This document shows positions 45,000 through 55,923 of a stretch of DNA of 64,000 nt, one piece after another. A program made the position numbers and the translations under genes. The first letter of the stretch is position 1. Every line of letters begins with the position of its first letter. Source of the DNA: Pomphorhynchus laevis (lineage: Eukaryota > Acanthocephala > Palaeacanthocephala > Echinorhynchida > Pomphorhynchidae); NCBI GenBank assembly GCA_012934845.2, contig WNNJ02000329.1, positions 1-64,000 of the forward strand. The letters run 5' to 3'. The notes below the pieces were generated by a model. It had not been told where the DNA came from. It did no database searches and saw only the letters and a list, made by a program, of their open reading frames with translations.

Positions 45000-45660
45000 G
45001 GAGGAACTAAGCACGGCTCTCTCAAGTATGTGATAAAATCACGTACTTCATTTGATATACTAGGTCATTATCGGGTTTTCTTTTTCGATAGCATTTTACC
45101 AGATAGACCTCTACCAGAAAATTGGGTAGATGGCATGATTAGAGTTTTGTAAAATGGTAAAGACTCAATTTAGCAAATTCATACCGAGAAATTTCACTCC
45201 TAAACCATATATATAAGTTTATGACACTTGTAACAGCCAATCGTTTATATCATTTTCGTGACGGTTATCTTCCGCCTTAACAATTCGGGTTTCATTGTAA
45301 TCGTTTCACGCTGATAGCTATTGGTATCCTACGCGTTATGGTACTTACATTCTTTAGAAATCAAAGCTCATTTTATTCAGCTGTCATCAATTTTAATAAA
45401 GCTTTTAGCACGGTCGACCGCGCTCTGTTACTTATTAACCTCTCAAACAGTATATATATTTCCGGCATTATAATTCATTTAATCAATAAAATTCTAAGAA
45501 CAAATAAATTACGAATTTTTGATGGTTTGAACTACTCTGAACAATTTGAAACAAATAGAGGTGTACTACAGGGAGAACCTCTTAGTCCCATCATATTGTG
45601 GTTCTTCCTAATGGATCAGTTTGAGGAGTTTTCTGCTTTCCAACATGAAGGTTCTTGATC
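45000..45660 (+). mobile_element. LINE-C copy 2, RT remains
   Basis: Plus strand shows 'SYREISLLNH' (about 45178-45210), 'GFHCNRF' (about 45288-45308), 'AVINFNKAFSTVDRALLLI' (45380-45436) and 'GVLQGEPLSPIILW' (45557-45598), matching blocks of the copy at 24395-25860. It breaks off before the catalytic DD block. Confidence 0.85.
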
Positions 45661-46060
45661 GTCTTCCAAAACATCTTCGAAGCTGACATATAATAAAGTT
45701 TCAAGTGCTCTCCGAACTTCTCCCTAGCCGCTTTCTTCGCTTCGATAACTGCTCGAGCTTAAGCTCTATTTTGAAAAACTGCTCGAGCTGAGAAACTGCT
45801 TGAGCTAAGTTCTCGAGCTGAAACTCTCTCTTTTGAAACTAGTATTTCTATCTATGAATTTATTTAACATCCGGTAGCCAATTTTGTATCATTTAATAGA
45901 AGATTCCGTATTTTTCGATAATCTGTTTTGATTCGTTTATTATCGTCAGTATTTCGTGACTCGTAGTCTTTAATTACCATTAATTTGGATCTAAATGTAT
46001 AATTTTTCCTTCTACACAAGTTTTTTCAGACATGAAAGATAAAAAATGAAAATTTTTAAA
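45661..46060. other. spacer with a short CTGCTCGAGCT repeat
   Basis: Around 45735-45825 the phrase AACTGCTCGAGCT and variants (CTTGAGCTAAG, CTCGAGCTGA) repeat four or five times. The remainder is unrecognised. Confidence 0.5.
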
Positions 46061-46152
46061 TTCCCTTGATTATAAGATACTGTCTAATATTCGAATATAA
46101 GAAGGTAGTTTCTTATATTCAAATATAGGATGGTATCTTATAATTAAGGGAA
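46061..46152. repeat. 92-bp nested palindrome
   Basis: The outer arms 46061-46080 and 46133-46152 are complementary with one mismatch in 20. Inside, ATATTCGAATATAAGAA pairs with TTCTTATATTCAAATAT around a short loop near 46104. The whole block can fold into one long hairpin. Confidence 0.85.
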
Positions 46153-46239
46153 GACAGTAGATGTCAACTGTATTTATTTTCTCCCAATCGAGAGGCAAAG
46201 ATGGGATAATAAACTCGTCATATTTTTCTTTGTCTTTAG

Positions 46240-46690
46240 CCTTTATCCCCCTAGAGGAGGGGTCGGCAATGCAGATTTAGTCCTCCAATTCGTCCTATTC
46301 GAAGCTTTGGCTAGGTGCAGTCTGGAAGTCTTGATATCTATGTGTAGGATATTCAGCTATCGTCGTTTTGGTCGTCATTTCGCGCTCTCGCCTCCGATTT
46401 CATGCTTCAGAGCAATCTTTACTATGAAGAAGTTTTTAGCCCGCAACACGTGGCCGTACCATCGGAGTCCGGCTCCGTGTATATTGCGTACGATCGGGCG
46501 ACTACGTATTTTTGAAGGTTGCCCACATTTCTCACTTGAAAATTGAAGGACCTTACCATTGATAACGACTTATGTTAGTATTCTCCTGATCGGCCTGTCG
46601 TATGGGCCTGTCACCGGGATTTTTCCACGTTTAGCTCACCCTGTAGCTGGTATACGGCGGGGATTTTCCAGGGGCGCAACGAGGAGGAAT
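46240..46690 (-). mobile_element. RTE-type retrotransposon 3' end, minus strand
   Basis: Minus-strand frame reads 'LRWYGHVLRAKNFF' (about 46430-46475), 'IALKHEIGGESAK', a stop, 'RPKRR', a stop, then 'LNILHIDIKTS' and 'ASNRTNWRTKSALP' (46270-46340). This is the C-terminal tail of RTE elements (LRWYGHV.R..., GRPK.RW.D, D..KWR...ADP). The GC-richer sequence up to 46690 is probably the same element out of frame. It ends about 45 bases before the FAHD1 reading frame. Confidence 0.85.
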
Positions 46691-46734
46691 GGACACCCTG
46701 ATCTTTACATACTGATGTTTATTATGATATACTG

Positions 46735-46907
46735 ATGTATACATCAGTATATTATGATATTGTCATGTTATATGCTTATTCAAATAGAGATTACAATGAG
46801 TTGCTTTATACACATGCATATATTAAAGGTAAATATGGATTGACTACCGTGTTTCAATCAATCACTCAACCATACGGCAAAGTTATCGGAGCTGCTTTGA
46901 ACTATAG
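46735..46907 (+). CDS. FAHD1: FAHD1 exon 1
   Basis: Ends 'KVIGAALNYR' with the R codon split AG|A across a 46-bp intron (GTATCA ... AATTTAG). The first ATG (46735) lies in a perfect 22-base palindrome (46729-46750), while the ATG at 46765 would also serve. Upstream is RTE debris. Confidence 0.75.
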
Positions 46908-49900
46908 GTATCAAAATGCTTCTTTTTATAAAATTAATAAAATGGCAATTTAGAATTGATGGAAAACACAGTGATCTTAAAGCGCCTATATTCTTTCTAA
47001 AACCCTCAACGTCCGTTGCTGAAGAAGGAACCAAAATAAAGGTATATTTATGACTTTTTTTATCAAATATTGTCTTGCCACTTCTTTGTTCAAAAATATT
47101 ACAAACAACGTTTATTAATAAATCACAATAATTTAAACTGTATATTTTACGTATATTTTTATTTAATAGCTACCAGAAAATAATTATATTTTATATTAAA
47201 ATAATATAAGATAAAATGATTTTATCTATGTATTTGATAATATGTAAATATTATCAAATATATCAAAATATATTATCAAAATATATTCAAACTTCAAAAT
47301 TTAAATTTTGAATTAAAAGTTCATATTTTTATTTTAAAGATGTAAGAAACTGATAGATAAATAATGTATAATAAATATATAATAAATATTATTATCAAAT
47401 ATATCATATATTATATATATTTATTATATGCTATAATATATATTATCTAATGAATAATATTAAATAAATAGATAAAATTATTTTGTCTATTTATTTAAAC
47501 GTCCAAATTGGAAATATAAATAAATTTATAGTATATAACGGCCATTGTACTTAGTGATCTCTCATTTATATATTGAACTTTCATGTTTTAAATAAGACAA
47601 TTTCATTAGATGCATAAATTGGCAACCGATTTTACAAATAAGTGAACACATTTTTATTTAATTTACAAATATTTATTTAATTAATATTTATTTAATTATT
47701 TTATTGCAAGTATTTATTTTATTTTTACAAATAAGTGAACACATTTACATCTCATTTATATATTGATCTTTCATGTTTTAAATAAGACAATTTTATTAAA
47801 TACATGAATTGGCAACCGAGTTTTGCAAATAAGGTTAAACTTATTTGCCTTTTAGATAATACTCAATAAATATGTTTGAGTATTCATGTTAATCTTTATA
47901 TCAGAGCCAAAACTCTATAACACAGCATTTCCACTAAAGATCTCTCACCTTCATTTCCAAATATTTAAAAATTCATATTTTTACATACGAATTGCGGTGA
48001 ATCTATTTAAATTTAATCTGTTTAATTTGTGTATGCAGCATAGCATACACAAATTACTAATTACTGATCACAAATGACAAATTACAAATTACTGATTTCA
48101 AACAAATTTTGTTTAAATCAGTAATTACAAATTACTATTAACGCAACCACTAAGACGCGTTTAAAATATTTTTTTTTTAAAATATGCTTGATAAAATGCA
48201 AGCAAATACTATATTTTCTCTAAATTATATTTGTCATATTATAAATTAATTTCAATATAACACAAACTATATCTTCACTATTCATTCAATAGATATTCCA
48301 ATCTAGAATGTGTTAAATTGTAGTATATAATTTTATAAAATGAAGAATATACATTTATTTCATATTTGTTTTAATTTTTTGTCTGACTACAAACCCAGCA
48401 AATTTAATCGTGTTCGGTCCTCTGGATGAACAGCTGTGTTTCAGATCATTTTATCATGTTTCGAATCTCTGTTTCCTCGACCCTTAAAATAGCAGATCAA
48501 ACTCTAAGAAACATTGAATGTTTCTTCGATATACATCATAATTGTCACTTACGTTACTTCTAGAATATTAATTTGATTTTGAGTTGTATTTTCTCATTTA
48601 GTCGTGCAGATTAGAATATTTAGAAAATTTATCTATTATATCAAGATATATAATATATCTGATATAATTACATTCGTCTGCCAGCTTATGCTAGTTTAAA
48701 AAATGCATTTTAACCACACAAGAACTGAAATAATTTATTTGACGTATCGGCCAATCTCATGAGATACAACAAAACGCTACTAATCAGTCTGGGTGGGTCT
48801 CATCATCTCCAGACACAGACCTACATTTCATGTTTCGACCTTTATTATCTGCTTACTCCGTACACTGGTGCTGATCGGATTTGAACTCAGGACGTATGTA
48901 TCTTGATTCAACGCTACATCCACTTAGCTGGCTGCTAAAGGGGTGTAGATATACATTGGTATATATTACTTTCGGTAGCGTATCGTATTCTAACGATCTA
49001 TTAGAAACCTACCCTATATCTGTAATCCGCTAGCCAGATCACTGTTTTTCATACCGCCACTTGCAATGAGTTTTTAATTTAACTTGTTTGTATCCGTGAG
49101 CGAAATTCTTTTGATTTAACACGTTTCGACCCTTATTATCTGCTTACTACGTACACTGGTGCTGATCGGATTTGAACACAGGACGTATGTATCTTGATTC
49201 AACGTTACATCCACTTAGCTGGCTGATCAAGTGGTGTAGATATACATTGGTATATATTACTTTCGGTAGCGTATCGTATTCTAACGATCTATTAGAAACC
49301 TACTGGATTGCATCTGTGAGCTGAAATTCTACTGGTTGCGGCATGATATTATACATCAGGTATTGTTCATATTCTTCATACAGCAATACGCTCCTAATAA
49401 GCGTGAGTGGGTATCATCAGCAGCTAATCAAGACCTACATTTCACGTCTCGACCTTTATTATCTGCTTTCTCTGTATACTGGTGCTGATCGGATTTGAAC
49501 TCAGGACTCTGTATCGCGATATAACGTTACATCTACTTGACTGGCTGCTCCAGTGGTGTAGATATACATTTCTGTATATTACTATTGGTATGGGATCGTA
49601 TTCCAACGATCTATTATAAACCTACCTGGTTGTGTGATCCGCTAACCGGATCAATAGTTTTTCATGATGCCACTTGCAATGAATATTTTTTAATTGTACT
49701 TGATTGCATCTGTGAGCTGAAATTTTTCTGAGGATAGTGTTCTAACGATCTATTAGAAACCTACCCTACTCAGTGTGTGATCAGCTAGCCGGATCACTAT
49801 TTTTCATGCTGCCACTTGCAATAAATGTTTTTAATTTAACTTGATTGCATCTATGAGCTGAAATTCTTTTGATTGTGGCACGATATTATCCTCACAGGTA

Positions 49901-50765
49901 TTGTTCATATTCTTGATACACAGGACGCTACTAATCAGTCTGGGTGGTTTCATCAGCTGCTGACCCATACCTACATTTCACGTTTCGACCCTTATTATCT
50001 GCTTACTCCGTACACTGGTTCTAGCCGAGATAAGCACCAGTGTACGATAAGATAGTATAAGCACCACTATCTTATCTTATATTTATCTATCTTTGTCAGA
50101 TCGTTTCTGTGAATCTTATTTTATGTACTTGTTTTAAAAGTGCATTTTAAATACAAAATACCTAATGTTTCACTATTTATTAAAATTAGTGATACGATTC
50201 AATATTATATTTAATTTGACGATGCGCGATTATTAAATTTTCCCTTTAAAATAAGAAAATTTAGATACCTAGCTACTGGAAACATGTTCACACGGAGGTT
50301 GAATTGGGTGTAATAATTGGTAAGCCGATTACAAAGCCAATTCCTGAAAATAGTGACACTTTCAAGTACATAGCCGGTTATCAGTTAATTATGGATCTTT
50401 CAAATATGGATATGCAGAACGAGCTTCGACAATTGCAATGCCCATGGTTCATTGCTAAATCGTTCGACACTAGTACTCCTGTAAGCAAAACCATAATTCA
50501 AACGGACGATCCGACGTGGCATTCAAATGTAGATTTGGAGTTGAAAATAAACAGTCAAATTGCACATTCCGGTAACACGAGTAATCTTTTATTCTCTATT
50601 CCACAACAAATTCAATATCTATCAAAGTTTATGACACTTTTACCAGGGGATTTAATCCTATCTGGTACCCCACCTGGATCGACAGCTATTAGAGCTGGTG
50701 ACCATCTTGTTGCTCGAATGAAAGGACTCAATCATGAAGTTAGCATGGAATTTGATGTTGAATAG
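46735..50765 (+). CDS. FAHD1: FAHD1-type acylpyruvase / oxaloacetate decarboxylase, whole gene
   Basis: Exons are 46735 (or 46765)-46907, 46954-47041 and 50265-50765. The product belongs to the fumarylacetoacetate-hydrolase family; FAHD1 is a mitochondrial metal-dependent enzyme cleaving acylpyruvates and decarboxylating oxaloacetate. Seen in order: 'GKVIGAALNYR' (family 'IVCVGRNY'), 'PIFFLKPSTS', 'HTEVELGVIIGK' with the two metal-binding glutamates, 'AGYQLIMDLSNMDMQNE' with a metal aspartate, 'PWFIAKSFDTSTPVS' with the catalytic lysine, and 'GDLILSGTPPG'. Predicted length is 243-253 residues (human 224). Introns are 46 and 3223 bp, joining in frame. The N-terminus is the uncertain part: two ATGs are possible and no clear mitochondrial signal is seen. 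Confidence 0.92.
46954..47041 (+). CDS. FAHD1: FAHD1 exon 2
   Basis: Encodes 'APIFFLKPSTSVAEEGTKIK', the substrate-pocket 'P.FFLKP' block. Phase 0 donor GTATAT at 47042. Confidence 0.9.
47042..48734. other. FAHD1 intron 2, 5' part; a direct repeat, otherwise nothing
   Basis: About 83 bases at 47560-47642 ('ctcatttatatattga' through 'ggcaaccga' and 'caaata') repeat at about 47749-47832 in direct orientation with about 8 differences. The rest is AT-rich and unrecognised. Confidence 0.6.
48735..50045 (-). repeat. tandem array of tRNA-derived SINE units in FAHD1 intron 2
   Basis: Three full and one truncated unit repeat every 300-312 bases. On the minus strand each begins with tRNA-like sequence: an A-box-like GCTAAGTGGATG (complement of 48917-48928; again 49208-49219) and, about 25 bases on, a B-box-like GAGTTCAAATCC (complement of 48877-48888; again near 49168 and 49490). 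A common body (complement of 'tctgggtgg', 'tttcgacc(c/t)tta') follows, then a shared spacer. The fourth unit (about 49890-50045) lacks the tRNA head. The arrangement fits pol III-type SINEs amplified in tandem with their flank. Confidence 0.75.
50265..50765 (+). CDS. FAHD1: FAHD1 exon 3 (main catalytic part)
   Basis: Acceptor AATTTAG at 50264, then 'IPSYWKHVHTEVELGVIIGK' and on to the TAG at 50763-50765. 166 residues, no frame breaks. Confidence 0.95.
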   Translation: MPSYWKHVHTEVELGVIIGKPITKPIPENSDTFKYIAGYQLIMDLSNMDMQNELRQLQCPWFIAKSFDTSTPVSKTIIQTDDPTWHSNVDLELKINSQIAHSGNTSNLLFSIPQQIQYLSKFMTLLPGDLILSGTPPGSTAIRAGDHLVARMKGLNHEVSMEFDVE

Positions 50766-50824
50766 AATTTGTAATATTCCTAGAATATTTTTTGAATTTT
50801 AATGATATAATAATACGTCAATTT

Positions 50825-50830
50825 AATAAA
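50825..50830 (+). terminator. poly(A) signal AATAAA of FAHD1
   Basis: AATAAA 59 bases past the stop codon, followed by a T-rich stretch. Confidence 0.6.
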
Positions 50831-51114
50831 CTGTTTTTACATAACATCTTCTCAAAGATTAAATATTCAAAAGAGAATGCATACGAAATGTCTGTTTTTT
50901 GCTAATTGTTTTTATTCTACATTCACTGAAACCTTTAAAGAAACATCGAACAAAAGTAATCACTGGTCATATGTACTCAACTTTAAAGTTAACACATACC
51001 TATTTAACAGACTCATTGCTCGGCCAATAAATTTCCCTTACAAATATATCTAACCAATTTTAAAATTAATAACTTTAATTATTGAGTTTTGTTTAATTAA
51101 CTATTTATAAAACT

Positions 51115-51640
51115 GACGGTTCCCATACATCTGAAGTAAATGCGATAATCAGTGATGCATGGACCAAGTGGAGTGCGACGACTGGTGTTATGTGCGATCG
51201 ACGTATGAAGGATCGTATCAAATCCAAAATATCGAAAAGTGATCCGTCCTGCGGCCTTTTATGGTGCCGAGTGCTGATCAAAGAGCGCCGCAAATCCCAT
51301 CGCTGTCATGGGGACTAAGATGCTGTGATGGACGAGTGGCGTAACTCGACTCGATCATGTGCGCAACGACGAGATCCGATAGCAGTACGATGCTGCACCA
51401 ATCAAAGAAAAACTGCGAGATGCTTGTCTTCGCTGGTTCGGCCACACTCTTTCAGCATGCAACTGAAAACTCAATGATGAAAGCAGGTTTGAGCATCCAA
51501 GTAGATGACAAAAGTCCGAAAGGACGATAAAAACAGCAATTGCTCGACATACTACACAAGGATTTACAAGCTGCTCGATTGCATCCAGAACAGGCCCATA
51601 ACCGTGCGAATTAGATGACGCGTATATTGAAAACCGACCT
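51115..51640 (+). mobile_element. RTE-type retrotransposon 3' end, plus strand
   Basis: Across shifting plus-strand frames the RTE C-terminal region can be followed: 'AWTKWSATTGVMCDRRM' (51157-51208), 'GVTRLDHVRND' after 51340, 'APIKEKLRDACLRWFGHTL' (about 51395-51450), then the lysine-rich tail. The motif set (W...TGV.CDR, VTRLD.VRND.IR, API.EKLRE.RLRW.GH) is that of RTE elements common in nematodes. Several indels and stops make it dead. The fragment at 46240-46690 is in the opposite orientation. Confidence 0.85.
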
Positions 51641-51649
51641 CGATTCTAC

Positions 51650-51800
51650 AAATATACATACTGATAATAAGTCAGCGTTAACGTCTGGTGATTTTTGAAA
51701 GTATTTAAACACTGCGGGAATACATCTTACGCATACTACACCATTTCATCCAGCATGGGCAAGTGAAGCGACTCAAAGGTGTCTTGTGGAAAGCTATTTC
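51650..51800 (+). mobile_element. LTR-retroelement integrase remnant
   Basis: One frame with a single stop shows 'TDNKSALTSGDF' then 'GIHLTHTTPFHPAW', matching the Gypsy/Ty3-type integrase core (TDNG..F.S..F, G..H..T.PYHP). The catalytic glutamate region is not convincing. It directly follows the RTE fragment. No LTRs or further pol domains are visible. Confidence 0.6.
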
Positions 51801-52744
51801 ACTGATAATAGATTCAAAACATCTACAAGTTTTAGGTTTGTAAATGGTCCAAGCAAGCGATTTTCATGTCATTTGGTCTCTATTGTTTTATAGAGACCAA
51901 ACAAGTGTTTTTGATTAAACACTTCATGGCCAAATAGGTGTATTTGAATTTCGGTTTCGTAATAGGCATTTATTACCAAATTGCTGTGCGTAACGTTGGC
52001 CTTGTCGTAAAAAGATATAATCGATTAGGCAAATCTCAACAATTGCGAAAAATCGTCATTGCGTAAAATTTCATTGTCGTAAAAAATATGTGAATGCGTA
52101 CATTGAGAACCGACATCACTTCTATACTGGATTAATGGCAAAAGAACTATTTATAAAACTGAAATATTTAACTAAAATTTTGACTATTAAATCATGTAAC
52201 TGAACCCTATAAATTTGATTATATTTACATTTGATTCATGCTTTACGTTAATGTTTTATATCTATCACACGTATTTTAAACCAAAAGAAGCATTTTCTGT
52301 GTACAGATATGACTAGGTTTGTATCGGTTGAACAAATGCGCCAAAGTTAAAGACAGAGAGAGCCCTTGAAGCTCTCTGTTTATAATCCATTGCTTGAACA
52401 GATCATCGTCCGCAGTTATAGCATCTTAATGCGATGAATTGTAAGCATAAAATTTAATCACAATGGCACAACGTTATAAATTCAGTCTACACCTAATGAA
52501 TAAAATAAGCCTTACGTAATTTATAGTTTATCGAACACGATCGTCAAATAATTTGATATTATATATACATTTTAAAATTTACATATTAAATTATAATATT
52601 TTTCATATTTGAGTATTTTTCATCACATAAGTATTTAATTATAAATAATTTGTACGCTCGCCTGAAATATTTCAACACATTATTGTTATCATTTTAGGCA
52701 TTCATTTTTTAACCAAAACAATGTGTTTAAACAATACATTTCTA
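51801..52744. other. intergenic, nothing recognised
   Basis: Contains a short palindromic phrase 'tctattgttttatagaga' (about 51880-51898) and a repeated GAGAGC/GCTCTC around 52358-52378. No coding. Confidence 0.5.
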
Positions 52745-52759
52745 TTTAATACATAATAT

Positions 52760-53036
52760 TTAAGGTTTTCCGGGATACACTTCTTTTGATTTTAGAATTT
52801 GCTCCATATATTTTGGGTGGTATCTTTCAACAATCTCAAAATCTTTATTAATGTGTTTTGGTGTATCCATCATGAATGCAGGAGGTTTTAGACATGTTAC
52901 TTCATAACTCCATCCAGCATTTACGGCTGTAAGATGGTTGTCAAACAATGTACCTTTTAAAATAAGCAAGTTATTTTATGATTTTCAATTGTGTTGACTT
53001 ACCTATTATGCAAAAGAATACGATTTTTAATAACAT
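52760..53036 (-). CDS. possible small secreted protein, two exons, 75 residues
   Basis: Minus-strand exon 1 (53036-53003) encodes 'MLLKIVFFCII' and ends G|GTAAGT. After a 49-bp intron with acceptor TTTTAAAAG, exon 2 (52953-52760) continues in frame to a TAA. Splicing yields a typical signal peptide (hydrophobic core, predicted cut after 'LTAVNA') and a mature peptide of about 51 residues with one cysteine: 'GWSYEVTCLKPPAFMMDTPK' onward, ending 'SKEVYPGKP'. A variant poly(A) signal (ATTAAA, complement of 52745-52750) lies just past the stop. I recognise no family. Support comes from the consensus donor, an intron size equal to that of the other small introns, and the signal peptide created by splicing. 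An unspliced 69-codon frame starting at 52969 is the alternative. Confidence 0.55.
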
Positions 53037-53111
53037 ATCCGACAAAACTTTTTGAATAATTTAAAATAAACTTATTTGCAAATCAAGCATATCAAAATGG
53101 CGCCTAAAATA

Positions 53112-53400
53112 CAATCAGCTAATTAAAGCTACATGATTATATTTAGATGAAATATAACATTCAAAAAAGAAACTTCATATATTTTAATATAAATTTTTTT
53201 AAAATTAGTTAAAAATATAATATTTAAACATTTATGTAAAAAATGCTATATAAATAAAATCAGCTAATTAAAGCTACATGATTATATTTAGATGAAATAT
53301 AATATTCAAAAAAGAAGCTGCGTATATTTTTATATAAATTTTAAAAAAATTAATTAAAAATGTAATATCTAAACATTTATGTAAAAAATTCTATATACTG
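53112..53400. repeat. 145-bp tandem duplication
   Basis: 'caatcagctaattaaagcta' at 53112 recurs as 'aatcagctaattaaagct' near 53259, and about 140 bases align with roughly 10% difference. Confidence 0.85.
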
Positions 53401-54850
53401 TAAAAATTTTATAATTCAAAAATCCGTGTTTTATCGAATTTCACTGTTAGAATCTGTTAAAAATGTATTATTGGATTGTTTAATGGAATAGTAATTAATA
53501 AAATAATTTTATTTGTAGTAAGACTGTGTAATATTGAACAAATTAGTTTTTTTATTTCAAACGATGGTGTTCTTAAACATAGTTTTCAAAATTTAGATTT
53601 TTTTACATAAACAAAACAGTTAGTCTACAAATAAAATATATGGAGAGCGTATGATTTTACATACTTTATGATTATAGAATCTGTATTAATTCAAGCTCAC
53701 TTCTTGTTTTTATACCCTTCGGAAGAATTACAAAACTTTTGTGAATTAAAATTAGACAAATAAATTCATCGCTTTTGCATATTTTCCTGATCTATAAAAC
53801 TAAAATAATCGTCATTTGTTATTACAGCCATAAAAAGTTCATGACTGTTTGATCTTGTAAGGAAGCAAATCGAACTATTTTAGACACAGTATTAATTATT
53901 GGCAAATAATCAATGTCAAAAGAATCAAGGATATTTTTATTTGAGATGTAAAGGTGTGCATTTTACTATCGTTTACTTTCATTATTCTGCGCATATTAAA
54001 TGTATGCGCTTTAAAATTACAAAAAAAATATTTTTTAATGGAAAAGGATGAACATATGATTTCAGTAATAAATAAATGTAATAACAAATTAAAAGATAAA
54101 AAATTGAATAAGTTACAAATTGAATCAGTTGCAAACATATATGTGCGAGGCGCGTGTGATTTTTCATATAATTTTATTTTGGTTTTCTGGTGAAATCCAT
54201 TCGATAAAAAGCTTAAGACAATGTGTTCTTTAAATTTTCGACGACGTAGTTGTTCTCATCAGAAACTAAAAATTTTCTAAATTGAGACAGTTTATGATGA
54301 AAATATTTTCTGGAAGAATTTGAGAGAAAAATAAGATTTCATTTAAAATTTGACTTCCAATTCCAGTGTTTTTTTTATGAAGTTGCATCAAATATAGTTT
54401 TATATTTCTTCATGTAATTGTTTTTCCGAAAGTGCAGTGTAGTTATGTTTAAACGATGAACAAAATGATGACAAAATATGTTCTAATAATGACCTTTTTC
54501 TTTCTCAGCAATATTCAAGAATAAGAGGTTTTGCCAACATTTAAACGACTGAAAAAAGCAAGATATTCTGTCTATTATATAAATAATAATATCTAACGCA
54601 AACAAAAAGTTAGTCAATGTAAAAAATTCCTTATACTGTGAAATTTATATAATTTAAAATCCGTGTTTTATCGAATTTCAAACAATGTTCACTGTTAGAA
54701 TTTGTTCAAAATGTATTATTGGATTGTTTAATTGAATATTACTTAATATTAATTAATATTAATATTTCTGTGTAATATTCAACAAATTTAGTGTTTATAT
54801 ATCAAACGCTACTGTGTTCTTAAACAGAATTTTCAAAAATCTTCAAATTG
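53390..54850. repeat. direct repeat, about 200 bp, copies at 53390-53600 and 54620-54850
   Basis: Both share 'aaatccgtgttttatcgaat', 'aatgtattattggattgttt' and 'tgttcttaaaca' in the same order and spacing, with more than 10% divergence. The kilobase between them (53600-54610) is AT-rich; overlapping frames at 53896-54193 on both strands have no recognisable similarity. Confidence 0.8.
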
Positions 54851-55764
54851 TTTTATTAATATTCTATTAATTTTATAAATATTGTTTTGTTGAATCGAAT
54901 AAACGAAACAATTTTTTAATAAATTCGATATATTTGTATATTTTGAGTCACCAAGCGCTGGCATTAAAAGCGCTGACACTAGCACTTTTAATGAACTAAA
55001 AATATATACAATAAACTGTAATCTTTATACCTTCATTAATATTTCCAGAAAATGAATAGCGATGTTTGTGATTTAAATGCTAATGCTTTTATATATATAA
55101 AGAAACGGAAAGTCATATGAAAGAGAATGTTGTAGCTAAGTGAATCGGCTGCAGCTAACATTCGACTCGAATGTAAAAATGCATTTTACTGATAATATTA
55201 AATAGCATTAACTGTCAATGTCAATATTTATGACATTATATCATTATGTGTACAAAATGTTAAAGCTTTATCCAAATGCAAGGACTCGTCGTGCTGTTGA
55301 TTTCGTCTTTAGCGAATCAGGTCACATAAAAACATTCATAAATGTCGAGATAAATTTTGTTGTAAATAAGTTTAATCGAAATAATACATTTGATAAACTT
55401 GTTTTAACTAACACTTTTGCGAACAGTTAATTAAAAAGTATAATAAGTTTAATTGATATATTAAAATTAAAATCGAATAAAATTAATTTTTCTCTATTTT
55501 TGAAGCACATACACGTATATATAATCTTTAAATATAAACGAAAATTTACAAATAAACAGTTGACAACAATTATAAAAAACTGGACACGCAGTGCAGTGTA
55601 CATATCTTCTAATACGACGGACGTGTTTTCTCTGCAAATTCTCCAAAATATTTTGTCCATTTCTAATAAAATAAAAGCAATCAAATGAAATAAGAGCAAA
55701 ACAGTGGAAAAATTGCTTCATTGCGGCTAGTATGTACATATAGATGATATCAGGCATCAACAAC
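54851..55764. other. 3' flank of the ZEB gene; nothing firm
   Basis: A plus-strand frame at 55218-55430 (70 codons, with 'NARTRRAVDFVFSESGH') is mildly protein-like but unrecognised. No other signal. Confidence 0.4.
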
Positions 55765-55770
55765 TTTATT
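55765..55770 (-). terminator. AATAAA just past the ZEB stop
   Basis: AATAAA on the minus strand begins 4 bases after the TAA stop at 55775-55777. This is unusually close, so a more distal signal may be the one used. Confidence 0.35.
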
Positions 55771-55774
55771 AGTA

Positions 55775-55923
55775 TTAAAGTGTTTCGAATTGACCTTCAT
55801 CATTAATTTTATTCTCTGGATTCGGTGAATCGTTGGAATGTGGACGATCAGGACTTGTGCTGGCTTGTACTACTACTGGTCGGCAGTATTTGTATATATG
55901 GTTCATATGCTGACTATAAGAAC
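55775..55923 (-). CDS. ZEB/zfh-1 last exon
   Basis: Starts at acceptor TTTCTAG and completes the last finger: '[16 protein letters not shown]', then a 33-residue acidic and serine-containing tail ending 'GQFETL' and TAA. 'SYSQHMNH' is nearly invariant in ZEB proteins. Confidence 0.92.

Noticed and set aside
48877-48946. functional tRNA gene
   Set aside because: A- and B-box-like sequence exists, but the acceptor and anticodon stems do not pair and the unit is repeated, so it is a SINE head.
55218-55430. 70-codon plus-strand frame as a gene
   Set aside because: Mildly protein-like but with no recognisable family, splice context or repeat identity; mentioned only in the spacer entry.
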